From assembly GCF_024723735.1 (NCBI RefSeq), contig NZ_JANQDU010000002.1, forward strand, positions 883,001 through 947,000: DNA of 64,000 bases. The letters run 5' to 3'. The translations under genes and the position numbers were made by a program. The notes under the pieces are model-generated. The model saw only the letters and a list, made by a program, of their open reading frames with translations. It did not search any database and was not told the origin of the DNA. Position 1 is the stretch's first letter; the number at the start of each line of letters is the position of its first letter. Positions 35,407 to 45,034 of this stretch are shown here, piece by piece. Source of the DNA: Frigidibacter sp. ROC022. GTDB lineage: Bacteria; Pseudomonadota; Alphaproteobacteria; Rhodobacterales; Rhodobacteraceae.

Positions 35407-36258
35407 TCAGGGGCCGGTTTCGACCTTCAGGTCGTCATACATGCCCCATTCGGCCCAGGAACCGTCATAGAGCGCATGGTTGCGATGTCCGACCCGTTCC
35501 AGCGCCAGGCTGATGATCGCGGCGGTGACGCCGGACCCGCAGGAGGTGATCGCCGGTTTGTTCAGATCGACGCCGGCGCCGGCAAAGACGGCGCGCAGTT
35601 CCTCCGGGGTCTTCATCGTGCCGTCGGGCGCGATCAGCAGGCTGAACGGCAGGTTCTTCGAGCCCGGAATATGGCCGCTGCGCAGGCCCGGTCGCGGCTC
35701 GGCCGCCTCGCCCCGGAACCGCGGCGCCGAGCGGGCATCGAGAATCTCGTGGTCGCCCAGCTTGGCCGCCGCCGCCACCTGTGTCACGTCGCGGACCAGA
35801 TCGGCACGGCGCTGCACCGTCATGTGCCGGTCGCGGATCACCGGCGGCGCGTCGTCCAGCGCCCGGCCCTCGGCCCGCCATTTCGGCAGCCCGCCGTCCA
35901 GCACCGCCACATCCGTCTTGCCCATCAGCCGGAACAGCCACCAGACCCGCGCCGCCGAGAACAGCCCGGCGCCGTCATAGACCACCACCTGATGCCCGTC
36001 GCCGACCCCCATGGCGCGTAGCCGCGACATGAACTTCTCCACCGGCGGCGCCATATGCGGCAGGGACGAGCGATGGTCGCTGAGGTCGTCGATGTCGAAG
36101 AAGCGGGCACCGGGAATATGCGCGGCGGCATATTCGGCCTTCGCGTCGCGCTGCATGTCCGGCAGATACCACGACCCGTCCAGGATTCGCAGGTCCGGGT
36201 CCTTCAGATGTCGGGCCAGCCAGTCGGTGGAAACCAGGGTCTTGGGATCGTCGGTCAT
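35407..36258 (-). CDS. sseA: 3-mercaptopyruvate sulfurtransferase
   Basis: Two-rhodanese-domain enzyme of 283 residues. It transfers sulfur from 3-mercaptopyruvate to thiol or cyanide acceptors. The catalytic cysteine is C240 in the loop CGSGVTAA, which has the mercaptopyruvate-type (CGxGVTA) rather than the thiosulfate-type sequence. The N-terminal domain has DGSWYLPDM and IPGARFFDID. The ATG at 36258 follows AGAAGG; a longer frame would add 24 unlike residues. It lies 43 bases upstream of the aminotransferase, with which it may be co-transcribed; such enzymes can supply mercaptopyruvate from cysteine. Confidence 0.92.
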   Translation of the reverse strand: MTDDPKTLVSTDWLARHLKDPDLRILDGSWYLPDMQRDAKAEYAAAHIPGARFFDIDDLSDHRSSLPHMAPPVEKFMSRLRAMGVGDGHQVVVYDGAGLFSAARVWWLFRLMGKTDVAVLDGGLPKWRAEGRALDDAPPVIRDRHMTVQRRADLVRDVTQVAAAAKLGDHEILDARSAPRFRGEAAEPRPGLRSGHIPGSKNLPFSLLIAPDGTMKTPEELRAVFAGAGVDLNKPAITSCGSGVTAAIISLALERVGHRNHALYDGSWAEWGMYDDLKVETGP

Positions 36259-36316
36259 CGGAACGCCTTCTGGGACGCCCGTTGCTACCCAGCCCGGCCC
36301 GACTTGGCAAGGGTGG

Positions 36317-36347
36317 CGGACGCCCGGCAACGGGGGCCGGGCGTCCG
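36317..36347 (-). terminator. Strong GC hairpin after the glycine-rich gene
   Basis: Perfect 12-bp inverted repeat, CGGACGCCCGGC (36317-36328) with GCCGGGCGTCCG (36336-36347) and a 7-base loop. It starts 8 bases past the stop of the gene at 36355 on the minus strand. There is no T-run beyond it, so it would be a hairpin-only terminator or a transcript-stabilising end. Confidence 0.5.
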
Positions 36348-36354
36348 GCCTGCC

Positions 36355-36654
36355 CTATTCCTTCGAGCCGCCCTTGAGCATGCCCAGAATGCCGGTCAGC
36401 ACGCCACCACCGACGCCGCCAGCCAGCACGTTGGTGATCAGGCTGGCAAAGTCGAAGCCCGGCGCCGCACCATCGGCCACCGCCGCGCCGCCGCCGACCA
36501 CCATCCCGGCGAGCTGCCCGCCGCCGATGCCGCCGATCGCGCCGACCACCAGCTTGAGCACCGGGTCGATCGCCTTGCCCATGTTCGTCCGTCCGACCAC
36601 GGTTCCGCCGACGGCGCCCGAGACCAGCTGGACGATCATTCCGATCCAATCCAT
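36355..36654 (-). CDS. Glycine-rich small membrane protein, function unknown
   Basis: Hypothetical protein of 99 residues, about a quarter glycine. It has three hydrophobic glycine-rich stretches, such as MIVQLVSGAVGGTVVG, LVVGAIGGIGGGQLAGMVV and ITNVLAGGVGGGVLTGILGM, with GxxxG-type repeats that suggest tightly packed helices, possibly oligomeric in the membrane. The N-terminus MDWIGMI is hydrophobic without a charged signal region. No family is recognised. The codon use looks like its neighbours. It lies between sseA and smpB on the minus strand and is followed by a strong hairpin. Confidence 0.7.
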   Translation of the reverse strand: MDWIGMIVQLVSGAVGGTVVGRTNMGKAIDPVLKLVVGAIGGIGGGQLAGMVVGGGAAVADGAAPGFDFASLITNVLAGGVGGGVLTGILGMLKGGSKE

Positions 36655-36789
36655 GTCGAAGTCCTTCCTGAAGCGGGCCGATTGTTATTGTTCTGCCAGG
36701 CCCCGGCCCTCGCACTGACGGGGCAAAGCCTGACCGATGCGCGAATCAGCGGCAAGCGGATTTGCGCCAAACGGCCAAGTTCCCTTCCG

Positions 36790-37263
36790 TCAGTTCTGTT
36801 TTAGCAATCGTTGCTTTTGCCGGTTCCAGTCGCGTTTCGCCTCCGAGGCGCGCTTGTCCTGGTTCTTCTTGCCCTTGCCGATGGCGATCTTGATCTTGGC
36901 CATGCCGCGATGGTTGAAATACAGAACCAGCGGCACAAGCGTCATGCCTTCGCGCGCGATCGCCTGCTGCATCCGGGCGATGTCGCGCTTCGAAGCCAGC
37001 AGCTTGCGCCGCCGTCGTTCCTCATGCGGGAACATCGCCTGCTGGTAGGGCGCGATATAGCCGTTGATCAGCCAGAGCTCGCCGCCCTCGACGCTGGCAT
37101 AGCTGTCGGCGATGTTCGAGCCCTTGCCCTGGCGCAGCGACTTCACCTCGGACCCGGTCAGCACGATGCCGCATTCGAGATCGCTCTCGATCGTGTAATC
37201 GTAGCGCGCCCGCCGGTTCTCGGCGATGACCTTGTAATTCTTGTCTACCGGTGTCTTGGCCAT
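36790..37263 (-). CDS. smpB: SsrA (tmRNA)-binding protein
   Basis: Protein of 157 residues that binds tmRNA and guides it to stalled ribosomes in trans-translation. The conserved N-terminal [19 protein letters not shown], the [22 protein letters not shown] core and the basic C-terminal tail ([24 protein letters not shown], split over the family's tail) identify it. The ATG at 37263 ([11 protein letters not shown]) is chosen; a longer open frame adds 54 unrelated residues. The tmRNA gene itself is not in the window. Confidence 0.95.
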   Translation of the reverse strand: MAKTPVDKNYKVIAENRRARYDYTIESDLECGIVLTGSEVKSLRQGKGSNIADSYASVEGGELWLINGYIAPYQQAMFPHEERRRRKLLASKRDIARMQQAIAREGMTLVPLVLYFNHRGMAKIKIAIGKGKKNQDKRASEAKRDWNRQKQRLLKQN

Positions 37264-37381
37264 GATCGGCCCGAGATAGGGGCGACAGCCGCCGCTGTCC
37301 AGTTCCGGCGTGGCAATATGGCGGATTTGCACGCGTCGGCAGCATGGTATCTGCTGGCACAGGGAAAGACGGGAGGCGCAG

Positions 37382-37825
37382 ATGTTGGTGCAGATCGCAC
37401 TGGGCTCGGGGCTGATCATCACCAACGTGATGCTGGCCGGCCTGATGGCCTGGGCGCTGGAAAGCCTGCTGGCCTCGGGTCAGCGCTGGCTTCTGGCGCC
37501 GCCGCACCGGCCCAAGCTGGCCGCGGTGCTGACCATGACGGTGCTCTGGTCGCTGGCGGTGATGACCATCGGGGTCTGGATCTGGGCCGTGGTGCTGCGG
37601 CTTCTGGACCTTTTCACGACGCTGGAGGCATCGCTCTACTTCTCGCTTGTGGCCTTCACGACGCTGGGCTTCGGCGACATCCTGTTGCCGATCGGCTGGC
37701 GGCTTTTGGGCGGGATGGCGGCGGCCAACGGGCTGATCTCGATCGGGCTGCTGACCGCGATGCTGGTCGAGGTGCTGCGCCACGTCCGGCTCAGCCAGCT
37801 GGCGGCGCGGGCCGGGGACAGCTGA
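37382..37825 (+). CDS. Small K+-channel-like membrane protein (two/three TM with pore loop)
   Basis: Membrane protein of 147 residues of the ion channel 2 (PF07885) type. Helices are visible at about 8-30, 47-75 and 107-130, with the pore loop containing [11 protein letters not shown], a variant of the K+ selectivity filter T(V/I)G(Y/F)GD. It has no cytoplasmic RCK domain or voltage sensor. The ATG at 37382 follows GGGAGGCGCAG. It is divergent from smpB and converges on the saccharopine-type gene. Ion selectivity and gating are unknown. Confidence 0.85.
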   Translation: MLVQIALGSGLIITNVMLAGLMAWALESLLASGQRWLLAPPHRPKLAAVLTMTVLWSLAVMTIGVWIWAVVLRLLDLFTTLEASLYFSLVAFTTLGFGDILLPIGWRLLGGMAAANGLISIGLLTAMLVEVLRHVRLSQLAARAGDS

Positions 37826-37846
37826 CCGGCCCCCGGCGCCCGATGC

Positions 37847-38989
37847 TCACTTCAGGTGGTCGATCCGCAGATAGACTTCCGACAGCTTGTCCACCTCGGC
37901 CAGCCATTTCGCCACCAGCGCCGGATCATGCGGCGCGGCGGTGACGCCGGCCGGGATCTGTTTCGCCGACACCGCCTCGATCGCCAGCGCCACCGGGGTC
38001 GAGACCAGCCGCGCCATGGCCGAGCCCCGCGCATCACCGCTGGCGTCCAGCACGAAGCTCTGGTGCCAGACCGGGGTGCCGTCGCGCTCGGCCTTCAGCT
38101 CGACCACCAGGATCACCCGGTCCGGCTCTCCCGGCTCATAGGCATGGTCGCGCCAGAACTGATCCGACATCTCGCGCAGCCGCGCCTCGCCCTCGGGACC
38201 GGTCAGCTCCTCGACCTCGGCAAAGACCGGCGCCCAGGCCTCGGCCCAGCCGTTCAGCCGCAGGGTGCCACGGACGAAATCCTTGACCTTCCAGGACGGG
38301 TCGAACCGGTATTGCTGGATGAAAGGCAGCGAATCGCGGTTCGGATAGACCTCGAAGACCTCGGGCTGCGGCAAGGGCGCCGTATAGCTGCCGATCGCGT
38401 CCCAGGGCCGCGCCACGTCCAGAACCGACCAGTGCCGGATCGACCGCGACGGGCTGCGCAGCGCCTTCAGCACGCCCAGCGGCGACCACGAGAACTTGTA
38501 GCGGAAGGCATTCGGAATCTTCGGCACGCCACCGCAATAGCTCAGGAAACTCAGCGCATTCTCGGGGTCGCAGGCCGGCGAACGGCGGTAATCCTCGACC
38601 AGCGCATGCGCCATCAGGTGGTCGATTCCGGGGTCGAGCCCGACCTCGTTGACGAAGCGCAGCCCCTTGTCGAGCGCCGCGTCGTTCAGTGCCCGCATCT
38701 CGGGCGAGATATAGGAGGACGAAACGAAATGCGCGTCCTTCTCCAGGCACATCTGCGCCAGCGGCACATGCATGTCGCCGGGCAGCATCGAGACCACGAT
38801 ATCGCCGGGCGCGACCCTGGCGGCCAGCGCCTCGGGGGTGAAGGTCTCGATCCGGTCGGTCAGATCGCCGACCGCCTTCCGTGCCTTGTCGGGCGACCGG
38901 TTCCATACCGTCACCTCGCGCCCCGACTCGATCAGCCGCCGCAGGCCGGGGATTGCCGACAGGCCGGTGCCGCACCAATGGATTGTCAT
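37847..38989 (-). CDS. Saccharopine-dehydrogenase-family oxidoreductase (glutamate-forming type)
   Basis: Protein of 380 residues of the LYS9/SDH family. An N-terminal Rossmann-like segment TIHWCGTGLSAIPGLRRLIE opens the NAD(P) domain, MLPGDMHVPLAQMCLEKDAHFVSSSY follows, and FVNEVGLDPGIDHLMAHALV is the family's substrate-binding stretch. It would split saccharopine to aminoadipate semialdehyde and glutamate. It fits with the LYS1-type enzyme at 6885-7928 to make the two steps of the saccharopine lysine route, though other family members act on related imines. It stands alone on the minus strand, 62 bases after rmuC. Confidence 0.85.
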   Translation of the reverse strand: MTIHWCGTGLSAIPGLRRLIESGREVTVWNRSPDKARKAVGDLTDRIETFTPEALAARVAPGDIVVSMLPGDMHVPLAQMCLEKDAHFVSSSYISPEMRALNDAALDKGLRFVNEVGLDPGIDHLMAHALVEDYRRSPACDPENALSFLSYCGGVPKIPNAFRYKFSWSPLGVLKALRSPSRSIRHWSVLDVARPWDAIGSYTAPLPQPEVFEVYPNRDSLPFIQQYRFDPSWKVKDFVRGTLRLNGWAEAWAPVFAEVEELTGPEGEARLREMSDQFWRDHAYEPGEPDRVILVVELKAERDGTPVWHQSFVLDASGDARGSAMARLVSTPVALAIEAVSAKQIPAGVTAAPHDPALVAKWLAEVDKLSEVYLRIDHLK

Positions 38990-39012
38990 GCTGAACCTCG
39001 CGTTTTGGCTGA

Positions 39013-39037
39013 GGTCTCAAATATTCGGAGCCGAGGC
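39013..39037 (-). repeat. Dispersed 3'-end element, copy C (divergent)
   Basis: On the minus strand it reads GCCTCGGCTCCGAATATTT then GAGA. The possible stem UCGG/CCGA lies directly before ATATTT. It starts 15 bases past the rmuC stop on the coding strand. It is less similar than copies A and B, but keeps GCCTC, a paired stretch and ATATTTGA. Confidence 0.45.
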
Positions 39038-39051
39038 AAGCCGCTTCGGCG

Positions 39052-40224
39052 CTATTCGGCCGCCGGTTCCATCGGCAGCGTCGGTGTCGCGGCTTCGGGC
39101 GTGATCTCCTCGAAGTCGAAATTGTCCAGTCGTGCCGCCCGCTTGCCGGCCCGTTCGGCGGCGGTCGAGATGCCTTCCAGATCGCCCCGCGCCTGGTTGA
39201 AATGCGTGTTCAGCTTGCCGACCCGCTCGACCACCAGTTCGACGTCGCGGTGCAATTGCCGCAGCGTGGTGCGGATCGCCCCGGCCTGCTCGCGCATCCT
39301 TGCATCCTTCAGGATCGCCCGCATCGTCGTCAGCGTCGCCATGCAGGTGGTGGGCGAGACGATCCAGACCCGTGCCGCAAAGCCTTCCCGCACCAGTTCC
39401 GGGAAATTGGCGTGAAGCTCGGCATAGACCGCTTCCGAGGGCAGAAACAGGATCGCCCCGTCGGCGGTCTCGCCCTCGTTGATGTATTTCTCGGAAATCG
39501 CCTTGATATGCGCCCGGACCGAGACCTTCAGCGCCCGCGACGCCTCGGTCAGCGCCTGCTGGGTCTCGGCCCGGCGCAGCGCTTCATATGCCTCCAGCGG
39601 GAACTTGGCATCCACGACGATCGGTCCCGGCGGGTTCGGCAGATGGATCAGGCAATCGGCCCGCTTGCCGTTGCTCAGCGTCGCCTGCAGGGTGAAACTG
39701 TCACTGGGCAGCGCCTTGCTGACGATATCGGTCAGCTGGATCTCTCCGAACGCCCCCCGGGTCTGCTTGTTCGACAGGATGTCCTGCAGGCTCAGCACGT
39801 CGCCCGAGAGCTTTTCGATATTGGCCTGCGCCTTGTCGATGGTCTGCAGGCGTTCCTGCAACTCGCCCAGGGATTTCGCCGTCCGCTGGGCGCTGCCCTG
39901 CAGGTTCTCGGTCATCGCCTGGGTGACGTTCGCCAGCCGTGTCTCCATCAGCTGCAGCATCTGCGCCTGCGCCTTGGCCTGCGCTTCTGAGACATGGGTC
40001 AGCCCGCCGGTCAGCTGCTGCTGCCCGTCCGAGAGATATTGCACCCGCTGGCCCAGCTGGGTCAGCGAATAGGCCAGCGGTTCCAGGGCCCGCGCCGAGC
40101 GGCCGGAGCGCAGCACCACCAGGATCAGCAGCGCGAACAGCAGCAACAGCGCCGCGCCGCCGACCAGCACCGCGACGACCAGCGGGTCGCCGAATCCATA
40201 GCTCTGGTCGCCGATCTGGATCAT
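39052..40224 (-). CDS. rmuC: DNA recombination protein RmuC homologue
   Basis: Protein of 390 residues. An N-terminal membrane anchor (residues about 12-35, [20 protein letters not shown]) is followed by a coiled coil and the RmuC domain, with [34 protein letters not shown] and [16 protein letters not shown] as conserved stretches. RmuC limits illegitimate recombination and is probably nuclease-like. The start at 40224 overlaps the mutL stop (ATGA), so the two DNA-maintenance genes are coupled. A longer upstream frame lies inside mutL and is not real. Confidence 0.93.
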   Translation of the reverse strand: MIQIGDQSYGFGDPLVVAVLVGGAALLLLFALLILVVLRSGRSARALEPLAYSLTQLGQRVQYLSDGQQQLTGGLTHVSEAQAKAQAQMLQLMETRLANVTQAMTENLQGSAQRTAKSLGELQERLQTIDKAQANIEKLSGDVLSLQDILSNKQTRGAFGEIQLTDIVSKALPSDSFTLQATLSNGKRADCLIHLPNPPGPIVVDAKFPLEAYEALRRAETQQALTEASRALKVSVRAHIKAISEKYINEGETADGAILFLPSEAVYAELHANFPELVREGFAARVWIVSPTTCMATLTTMRAILKDARMREQAGAIRTTLRQLHRDVELVVERVGKLNTHFNQARGDLEGISTAAERAGKRAARLDNFDFEEITPEAATPTLPMEPAAE

Positions 40225-42080
40225 GTCCGCCCGAACAGCCGCTCGATATCGCTGAGCTTCAGCTCCACATAGGTCGGCCGCCCGTGGTTGCACTGACCCG
40301 AAAGCGGCGTCGCCTCCATCTCGCGCAGCAGCGCGTTCATCTCGTCGGCCCGCATCTGCCGGCCGGAACGGATCGAGCCGTGGCAGGCCATCCGCGACAG
40401 GATCGCGTCGATCCGGCTTTGCAGCGCCGCGCTTTCGCCCTGATCCTCCAGCTCGTCCAGGATGTCCGAGAGCAGCGCCTTGCAATCCACCTGGCCCAGG
40501 ATCGCCGGGGTCGCCTGCACCGCCACCGCGCCGCCGCCGAAGGCCTCCAGGCTCAGCCCGTAGCGTTCTAGCTCGGGCGCGGCGGCCAGCAGCCGGGCGG
40601 CGGCCTGCGGTCCGATCTCGACGATCTCGGGGATCAGCAGTGCCTGCGCCGCGATCCCGTGCCCGGCCATCTGCCGCTTCAGCCGCTCGTAGACCAGCCG
40701 TTCATGCGCCGCGTGCTGATCGACGATCACCAGCCCGGTCTCGGTCTGGGCGATGATGTAGTTCTCGTGCACCTGCGCCCGCGCCGCGCCCAGCGGCAGA
40801 TGCACCGCGTCGGGGGAACTGTTCGGCTCGACCCGGGCCGAGACCCCGGCCGCGGGCTCGGCAAGGCCCGCCATGCCCGGGTCGGGCGCCTGCGCCTCAT
40901 ACGCGCGCGACAGCGCGACCGGCGCGGGCCGCGAGGCGAAATCCATCTGGTAGACCCGCGGCGGCGCGGTTTCGGGCCGCAGCGCGTTCAGAGTCGCGTC
41001 GGCCACGGTGGTCGAGGCGCGGTGCCCGGCCCCGGCCAGCGCCTGCCGCAGTGCCGAGACGATCAGCCCCCGCGCCGCTGCCGGATCGCGGAACCGGACC
41101 TCGGCCTTGGCCGGATGCACGTTCACGTCAACCAGCTGCGGATCGCAGTCCAGGAACAGCACCGCCGCCGGGTAGCGGCCGCGCGGCAGCACGTCGGAAT
41201 AGGCTGCCTGCAGGGCCCCGAACAGCAGTTTGTCGCGCACCGGACGGCCGTTGACATAGAGGAACTGCGCCACCGTCGCGCCGCGCGAATAGGTCGGAAG
41301 GGCGGCAAAGCCGGTCAGGGTCAGCGGCTCGCGCGTCACCTCGATCTTCAGCGCATTGTCGATGAAGTCGCGGCCCAGAACCGCCCGCAGCCGCGCGTGC
41401 AGCGCGTCGAACAGGTCGCCGCTGCCGGCCTCGGCCCGGAACAGCTCGCGCCCCTCGCCGCCCGAGACATCGCGCAGCTCGAAGCTGACGAAGGGTTCGG
41501 CCAGCGCCAGCCGCCGGATCACCTCGGTCACCGCCTGGGTCTCGGCCCGGTCGCTGCGCAGGAATTTCAGCCGCGCCGGGGTCGCGTAGAACAGGTCGCG
41601 CAATTCCACGACGGTGCCGCCGCGCAGGGCCGCGGGCACGACCGGGGTCGGCCGTCCGCCTTCCACCTTCAGCCTGGCGGCGTCATGGCCGGCGGCGCGC
41701 GAGGTCAGCGTCAGCCGGCCCACCGCGCCCAGCGAGGGCAGCGCCTCGCCGCGAAAGCCGAAGGAATGGATGTCCAGCAGATCACTGCCGTCGATCTTCG
41801 AGGTGGCATGTCGGGCCAGCGCCAGCGGCAGTTCCTCGGCGCTCATCCCGCAGCCGTCATCGGTGACCCGGATCAGCACCTTGCCGCCATTGGCGATCTC
41901 GACCACCACCCGTTTCGCCCCGGCGTCCAGCGCGTTCTCGACCAGTTCCTTGACCGCCGAGGCCGGGCGCTCCACCACCTCGCCGGCCGCGATCCGGTTG
42001 ATCGCCGCCTCGTCCAGCTGCCGGATCACCGGGCGTGACGGGGCAAGGGCTGTGGATATGTTGGGGTCGATTGCGGGCAT
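40221..42080 (-). CDS. mutL: DNA mismatch repair protein
   Basis: Protein of 619 residues. It has the GHKL ATPase N-terminus ([24 protein letters not shown]), the ATP-lid motifs [23 protein letters not shown] and [14 protein letters not shown], and the C-terminal dimerisation domain. The endonuclease motif [12 protein letters not shown] is intact, with later CNHGRPT and the terminal FGRT. Mismatch-triggered nicking is therefore likely, as in organisms without MutH. It starts at 42080 and overlaps rmuC by four bases. Confidence 0.96.
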   Translation of the reverse strand: MPAIDPNISTALAPSRPVIRQLDEAAINRIAAGEVVERPASAVKELVENALDAGAKRVVVEIANGGKVLIRVTDDGCGMSAEELPLALARHATSKIDGSDLLDIHSFGFRGEALPSLGAVGRLTLTSRAAGHDAARLKVEGGRPTPVVPAALRGGTVVELRDLFYATPARLKFLRSDRAETQAVTEVIRRLALAEPFVSFELRDVSGGEGRELFRAEAGSGDLFDALHARLRAVLGRDFIDNALKIEVTREPLTLTGFAALPTYSRGATVAQFLYVNGRPVRDKLLFGALQAAYSDVLPRGRYPAAVLFLDCDPQLVDVNVHPAKAEVRFRDPAAARGLIVSALRQALAGAGHRASTTVADATLNALRPETAPPRVYQMDFASRPAPVALSRAYEAQAPDPGMAGLAEPAAGVSARVEPNSSPDAVHLPLGAARAQVHENYIIAQTETGLVIVDQHAAHERLVYERLKRQMAGHGIAAQALLIPEIVEIGPQAAARLLAAAPELERYGLSLEAFGGGAVAVQATPAILGQVDCKALLSDILDELEDQGESAALQSRIDAILSRMACHGSIRSGRQMRADEMNALLREMEATPLSGQCNHGRPTYVELKLSDIERLFGRT

Positions 42081-42241
42081 GGCCCAAGACCTAGCATGTG
42101 GCCGGGCGATTCGGCCAGTGGCAGAGCGGGGCGCGGGGTCGGATCATGCCGACCCGGGATGCCCGCCGGGCGGTCGGGCGCTGCCCGGCGGCGCCCCGCG
42201 CCTTGAGACCGGGCCGGGGCTGGCCCCGATGCGGCGCGCCC
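42081..42241. other. Intergenic region with GC inverted repeats
   Basis: The 161-bp gap after the M16 gene (minus strand) holds GGCGCGGGG (42130-42138) paired with CCCCGCGCC (42194-42202), and within it GGTCGG (42137-42142) and CCGACC (42149-42154). No T-run is visible. It may end the envelope operon's transcript and/or carry the mutL promoter; no RNA gene was seen. Confidence 0.35.
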
Positions 42242-43564
42242 CTAATGGTCGCTTTCCACCCCCTCGGGCTTCCCGACCACCACGAAGGCCAGGTCCTCGG
42301 GCCGATAGAGCCGCTTCGCCACCCGCTTGATATCCTCCATCGTCACCGCCTCGATCTTGTCGTTGCGGGTCGCGGCATAATCGATCGGGAAGCCGGCCAT
42401 CTGCATCCCGACGATGATGCCGGCGATCGTGCCGTTGCCGTCGAAGCGCAGCGGATAGGCGCCGGTGAGATAGGTCTTTGCATCGGCCAGCTCGGTCTCG
42501 GTCAGCCCCTCTTCGGCGACCCTGGTCCAGACCGAGCGCACCACGTCCAGCGCCTCGGCCATCTTGCCGTTGGCGCTGGCGAACTGTCCGACGATCAGCT
42601 CGCCCAGGTCCATCGGCGCCAGATAGCTGCCGATGCCATAGGTCAGGCCGCGCTTCTCGCGCACCTCGTCCATCAGCCGGGACGAGAAATTGCCGCCGCC
42701 GACCGCCTCGTTCAGCACATAGGCGGCGAAATAGTCCGGGTCTTCCAGCTTGATCCCCTCATGCCCGAAGATCGCGATGCTTTGCGGGCTGTCCCAAGGC
42801 ACCACGGTGACGCCGGGCTTCAGCTGATAGGTCGCGCGTTCCGGCATCGGCGCGCCGGTGGCGGGCAGGGCGCCCAGCAGGTGGTCCAGCAGCGGCCCCA
42901 GCTCTTCGGCAGTGATGTCGCCGACCACCCCGACATAGAGCCGGTCGCGCGCCATCACCCGGTTCTTGGCGGCGACGAGATCGTCGCGGGTCAGCGCTGC
43001 CACGCTCTCGGGCGTGCCGTTCAGGTCGGTGCCATAGGGATGGTCGCCCCAGGCCAGGTGGTTGAAGGTCGTGCTGGCGATCTTGCCGGGGTCCGAGGCG
43101 TTCGACTTGATGATCGACAGCACCTGCGCCCGCACCCGCTCGATCGCGTCGGGGTCGAAGCGCGGCTCGATCAGCGCCTTGCGCAGCAGTTCCACCGCCT
43201 CGTCGCGGTTCTCGGTCAGGAACTTGGCCGAGATCATCATCGAATCGTCATGCACGTCGAAACGGAAGCTCGCCGCCAGCGATTCGCGGGCCTCGGCAAA
43301 GGCCCGGGCATCCATGTCGGCGGCGCCTTCCTCGATCAGCCCGGTCATCAGGTTGATCGCGCCGCGCTTGCCCGGCGCGTCCAGCGCCGCGCCGCCGCGA
43401 AACCGCAGTTCCAGCGCCACGAAGGGGATCGAATGCTCTTCGACCAGCCAGGCGGTGATCCCGCCTTCGGATTTCACCTCCTGAATGTCCACCGCCGCAA
43501 GGGCCGGCAGCGCGACAAGGGTGCAGAGTGCAAGAAAAAGCCCGCGGGCCAGGGTGCCGATCAT
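42242..43564 (-). CDS. M16-family peptidase-like protein lacking the zinc motif
   Basis: Protein of 440 residues with a signal peptide (ARGLFLALCTLVALPALA) and the M16 fold. The zinc motif HxxEH is absent: the equivalent stretch reads GAINLMTGLIEEG. The rest of the fold, including NEAVGGGNFSSRLMDEVREKRGLTYG, is intact, so it is a non-catalytic partner. It overlaps the active M16 gene upstream by four bases (ATGA). The pair resembles the alpha/beta arrangement of mitochondrial processing peptidase and PqqF-type pairs. Probably periplasmic or attached to the envelope. Confidence 0.92.
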   Translation of the reverse strand: MIGTLARGLFLALCTLVALPALAAVDIQEVKSEGGITAWLVEEHSIPFVALELRFRGGAALDAPGKRGAINLMTGLIEEGAADMDARAFAEARESLAASFRFDVHDDSMMISAKFLTENRDEAVELLRKALIEPRFDPDAIERVRAQVLSIIKSNASDPGKIASTTFNHLAWGDHPYGTDLNGTPESVAALTRDDLVAAKNRVMARDRLYVGVVGDITAEELGPLLDHLLGALPATGAPMPERATYQLKPGVTVVPWDSPQSIAIFGHEGIKLEDPDYFAAYVLNEAVGGGNFSSRLMDEVREKRGLTYGIGSYLAPMDLGELIVGQFASANGKMAEALDVVRSVWTRVAEEGLTETELADAKTYLTGAYPLRFDGNGTIAGIIVGMQMAGFPIDYAATRNDKIEAVTMEDIKRVAKRLYRPEDLAFVVVGKPEGVESDH

Positions 43565-44913
43565 TGAACCGCGTCCTTCTGTTCGGTGGGAGATAGCCAG
43601 CCGGTGACCGAATGGCGCCGGTCCAGCAGGTCGCGCGCGGCGGCCATGACCTCGTCCTTGGTGACCGATTGCAGGATGTCCGGCCAGGCCTGGACATCCT
43701 CGATCGTCAGCCCCGAGGTCAGGGCCGAGCCATAGGTCCGCGCCTGGCTGCCGATATCGTCATCGGCATAGACCTGCGAGGCCCGCAGCTGGAACCGGAT
43801 ACGCTCCCACTGGGCATCGTCGATGCCTTCCGCCAGGAACTCGTCCACCGCCTTGTCCAGCGCCGCCTCGGCCTCGGCCAGGCTGACGCCCTCCGAAGGC
43901 ACGACAACATAGCCGAAGGTCGTGTCGTCATAGCTGACGCCCGAGTAATAGGCCGAGGCATAGACCGCGACATGGCTGTCGAACTGCAGCTTCTGCCCCA
44001 GCACCGAGGTCGCCGCATTGCCGCCCAGCAGCTCGGCCAGCATGGTCAGCGCCGCGGCGGTTCTCTGGTCGTCATGGTCGCGTTCCGGCACCACATAGTT
44101 GCGGACCAGATAGGGCTGCGCGACCCGCGGATCGACCATCTTCAGCCGCCGCTCGGCCAACTGCGGCGGTTCCTGCGGCCGGGTCCGTTCGCCCAGGCCC
44201 GGCGTCGGTTCCAGCGGGCCGTAATAGGTCTTGGCCAGCTTCAGCACCTCTTCCGGCTGCACGTCGCCCGCGACGATCAGGATCGCATTGTTGGGCGCAT
44301 AGTATTTCTTGTAGAAATCATAGGCATCCTGCCGGGTCAGCGCCTCCATCTCGTGGCGCCAGCCGATCACCGGGATCTGGTAGGGAGAGTTCAGATACAG
44401 CGCCGCCCGCATCTGCTCGTTGAACAGGGCGCCGGGATCGCTGTCGATGCGCTGGTTGCGCTCTTCCAGGATCACCTGCCGCTCGGTCCGCACATCGTCC
44501 TCGGTCAGCTTCAGGTTCCGCATCCGGTCGGATTCCATCCGCATCATCAGCTCCAGCCGGTCCGCCGCGACGCGCTGGAAATAGGCGGTCTGGTCCCAGC
44601 TGGTGAAGGCATTGTCGCTGCCGCCGTTGCGGCTGACGGTCTGCGACAGCTCGCCCGCCGCCATGTTCTCGGTGCCCTGGAACAGCAGGTGCTCCAGGAA
44701 ATGCGCGATGCCGGAATGGCCCGGAGGCTCATCCGCCGCGCCGATCTTGTAATAGACCATCTGGACCACGACCGGCGCCCGGTGATCTTCCAGCACCAGC
44801 ACCTGCAATCCGTTGTCGAGCGTGTAGCTCGTCGGATCGGCCGCCTGGGCGGGCACCGCGGTCAGGGGCGCCAGGGCCAGGGCCGCCAGCCCGAGAATTC
44901 TTCGCATAGTCAT
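43561..44913 (-). CDS. M16-family zinc metallopeptidase (pitrilysin type)
   Basis: Protein of 450 residues. A signal peptide (RRILGLAALALAPLTAVPAQA) is followed by the M16 domain with the zinc motif HFLEH at residues 71-75 in GHSGIAHFLEHLLFQG. The distal glutamate is in TERQVILEERNQR. It should be exported and degrade or process peptides in the periplasm. I start it at the ATG at 44913 with GGAG upstream; MRRILG at 44907 is a close alternative. It leads the pair with the inactive homologue and follows the BamF-like gene by 121 bases. Confidence 0.93.
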   Translation of the reverse strand: MTMRRILGLAALALAPLTAVPAQAADPTSYTLDNGLQVLVLEDHRAPVVVQMVYYKIGAADEPPGHSGIAHFLEHLLFQGTENMAAGELSQTVSRNGGSDNAFTSWDQTAYFQRVAADRLELMMRMESDRMRNLKLTEDDVRTERQVILEERNQRIDSDPGALFNEQMRAALYLNSPYQIPVIGWRHEMEALTRQDAYDFYKKYYAPNNAILIVAGDVQPEEVLKLAKTYYGPLEPTPGLGERTRPQEPPQLAERRLKMVDPRVAQPYLVRNYVVPERDHDDQRTAAALTMLAELLGGNAATSVLGQKLQFDSHVAVYASAYYSGVSYDDTTFGYVVVPSEGVSLAEAEAALDKAVDEFLAEGIDDAQWERIRFQLRASQVYADDDIGSQARTYGSALTSGLTIEDVQAWPDILQSVTKDEVMAAARDLLDRRHSVTGWLSPTEQKDAVQ

Positions 44914-45034
44914 ACCACTCCGCCGCGCAAATGTCGCGCCACCCTAGCGACCGGGTACCCCGGGGCCAAGCCGGGTTGACGGGGAAGTGAGAGCCCGTGC
45001 GGTGGTCGGGGCCGGGTCCGGACGGGCCCGCGCC

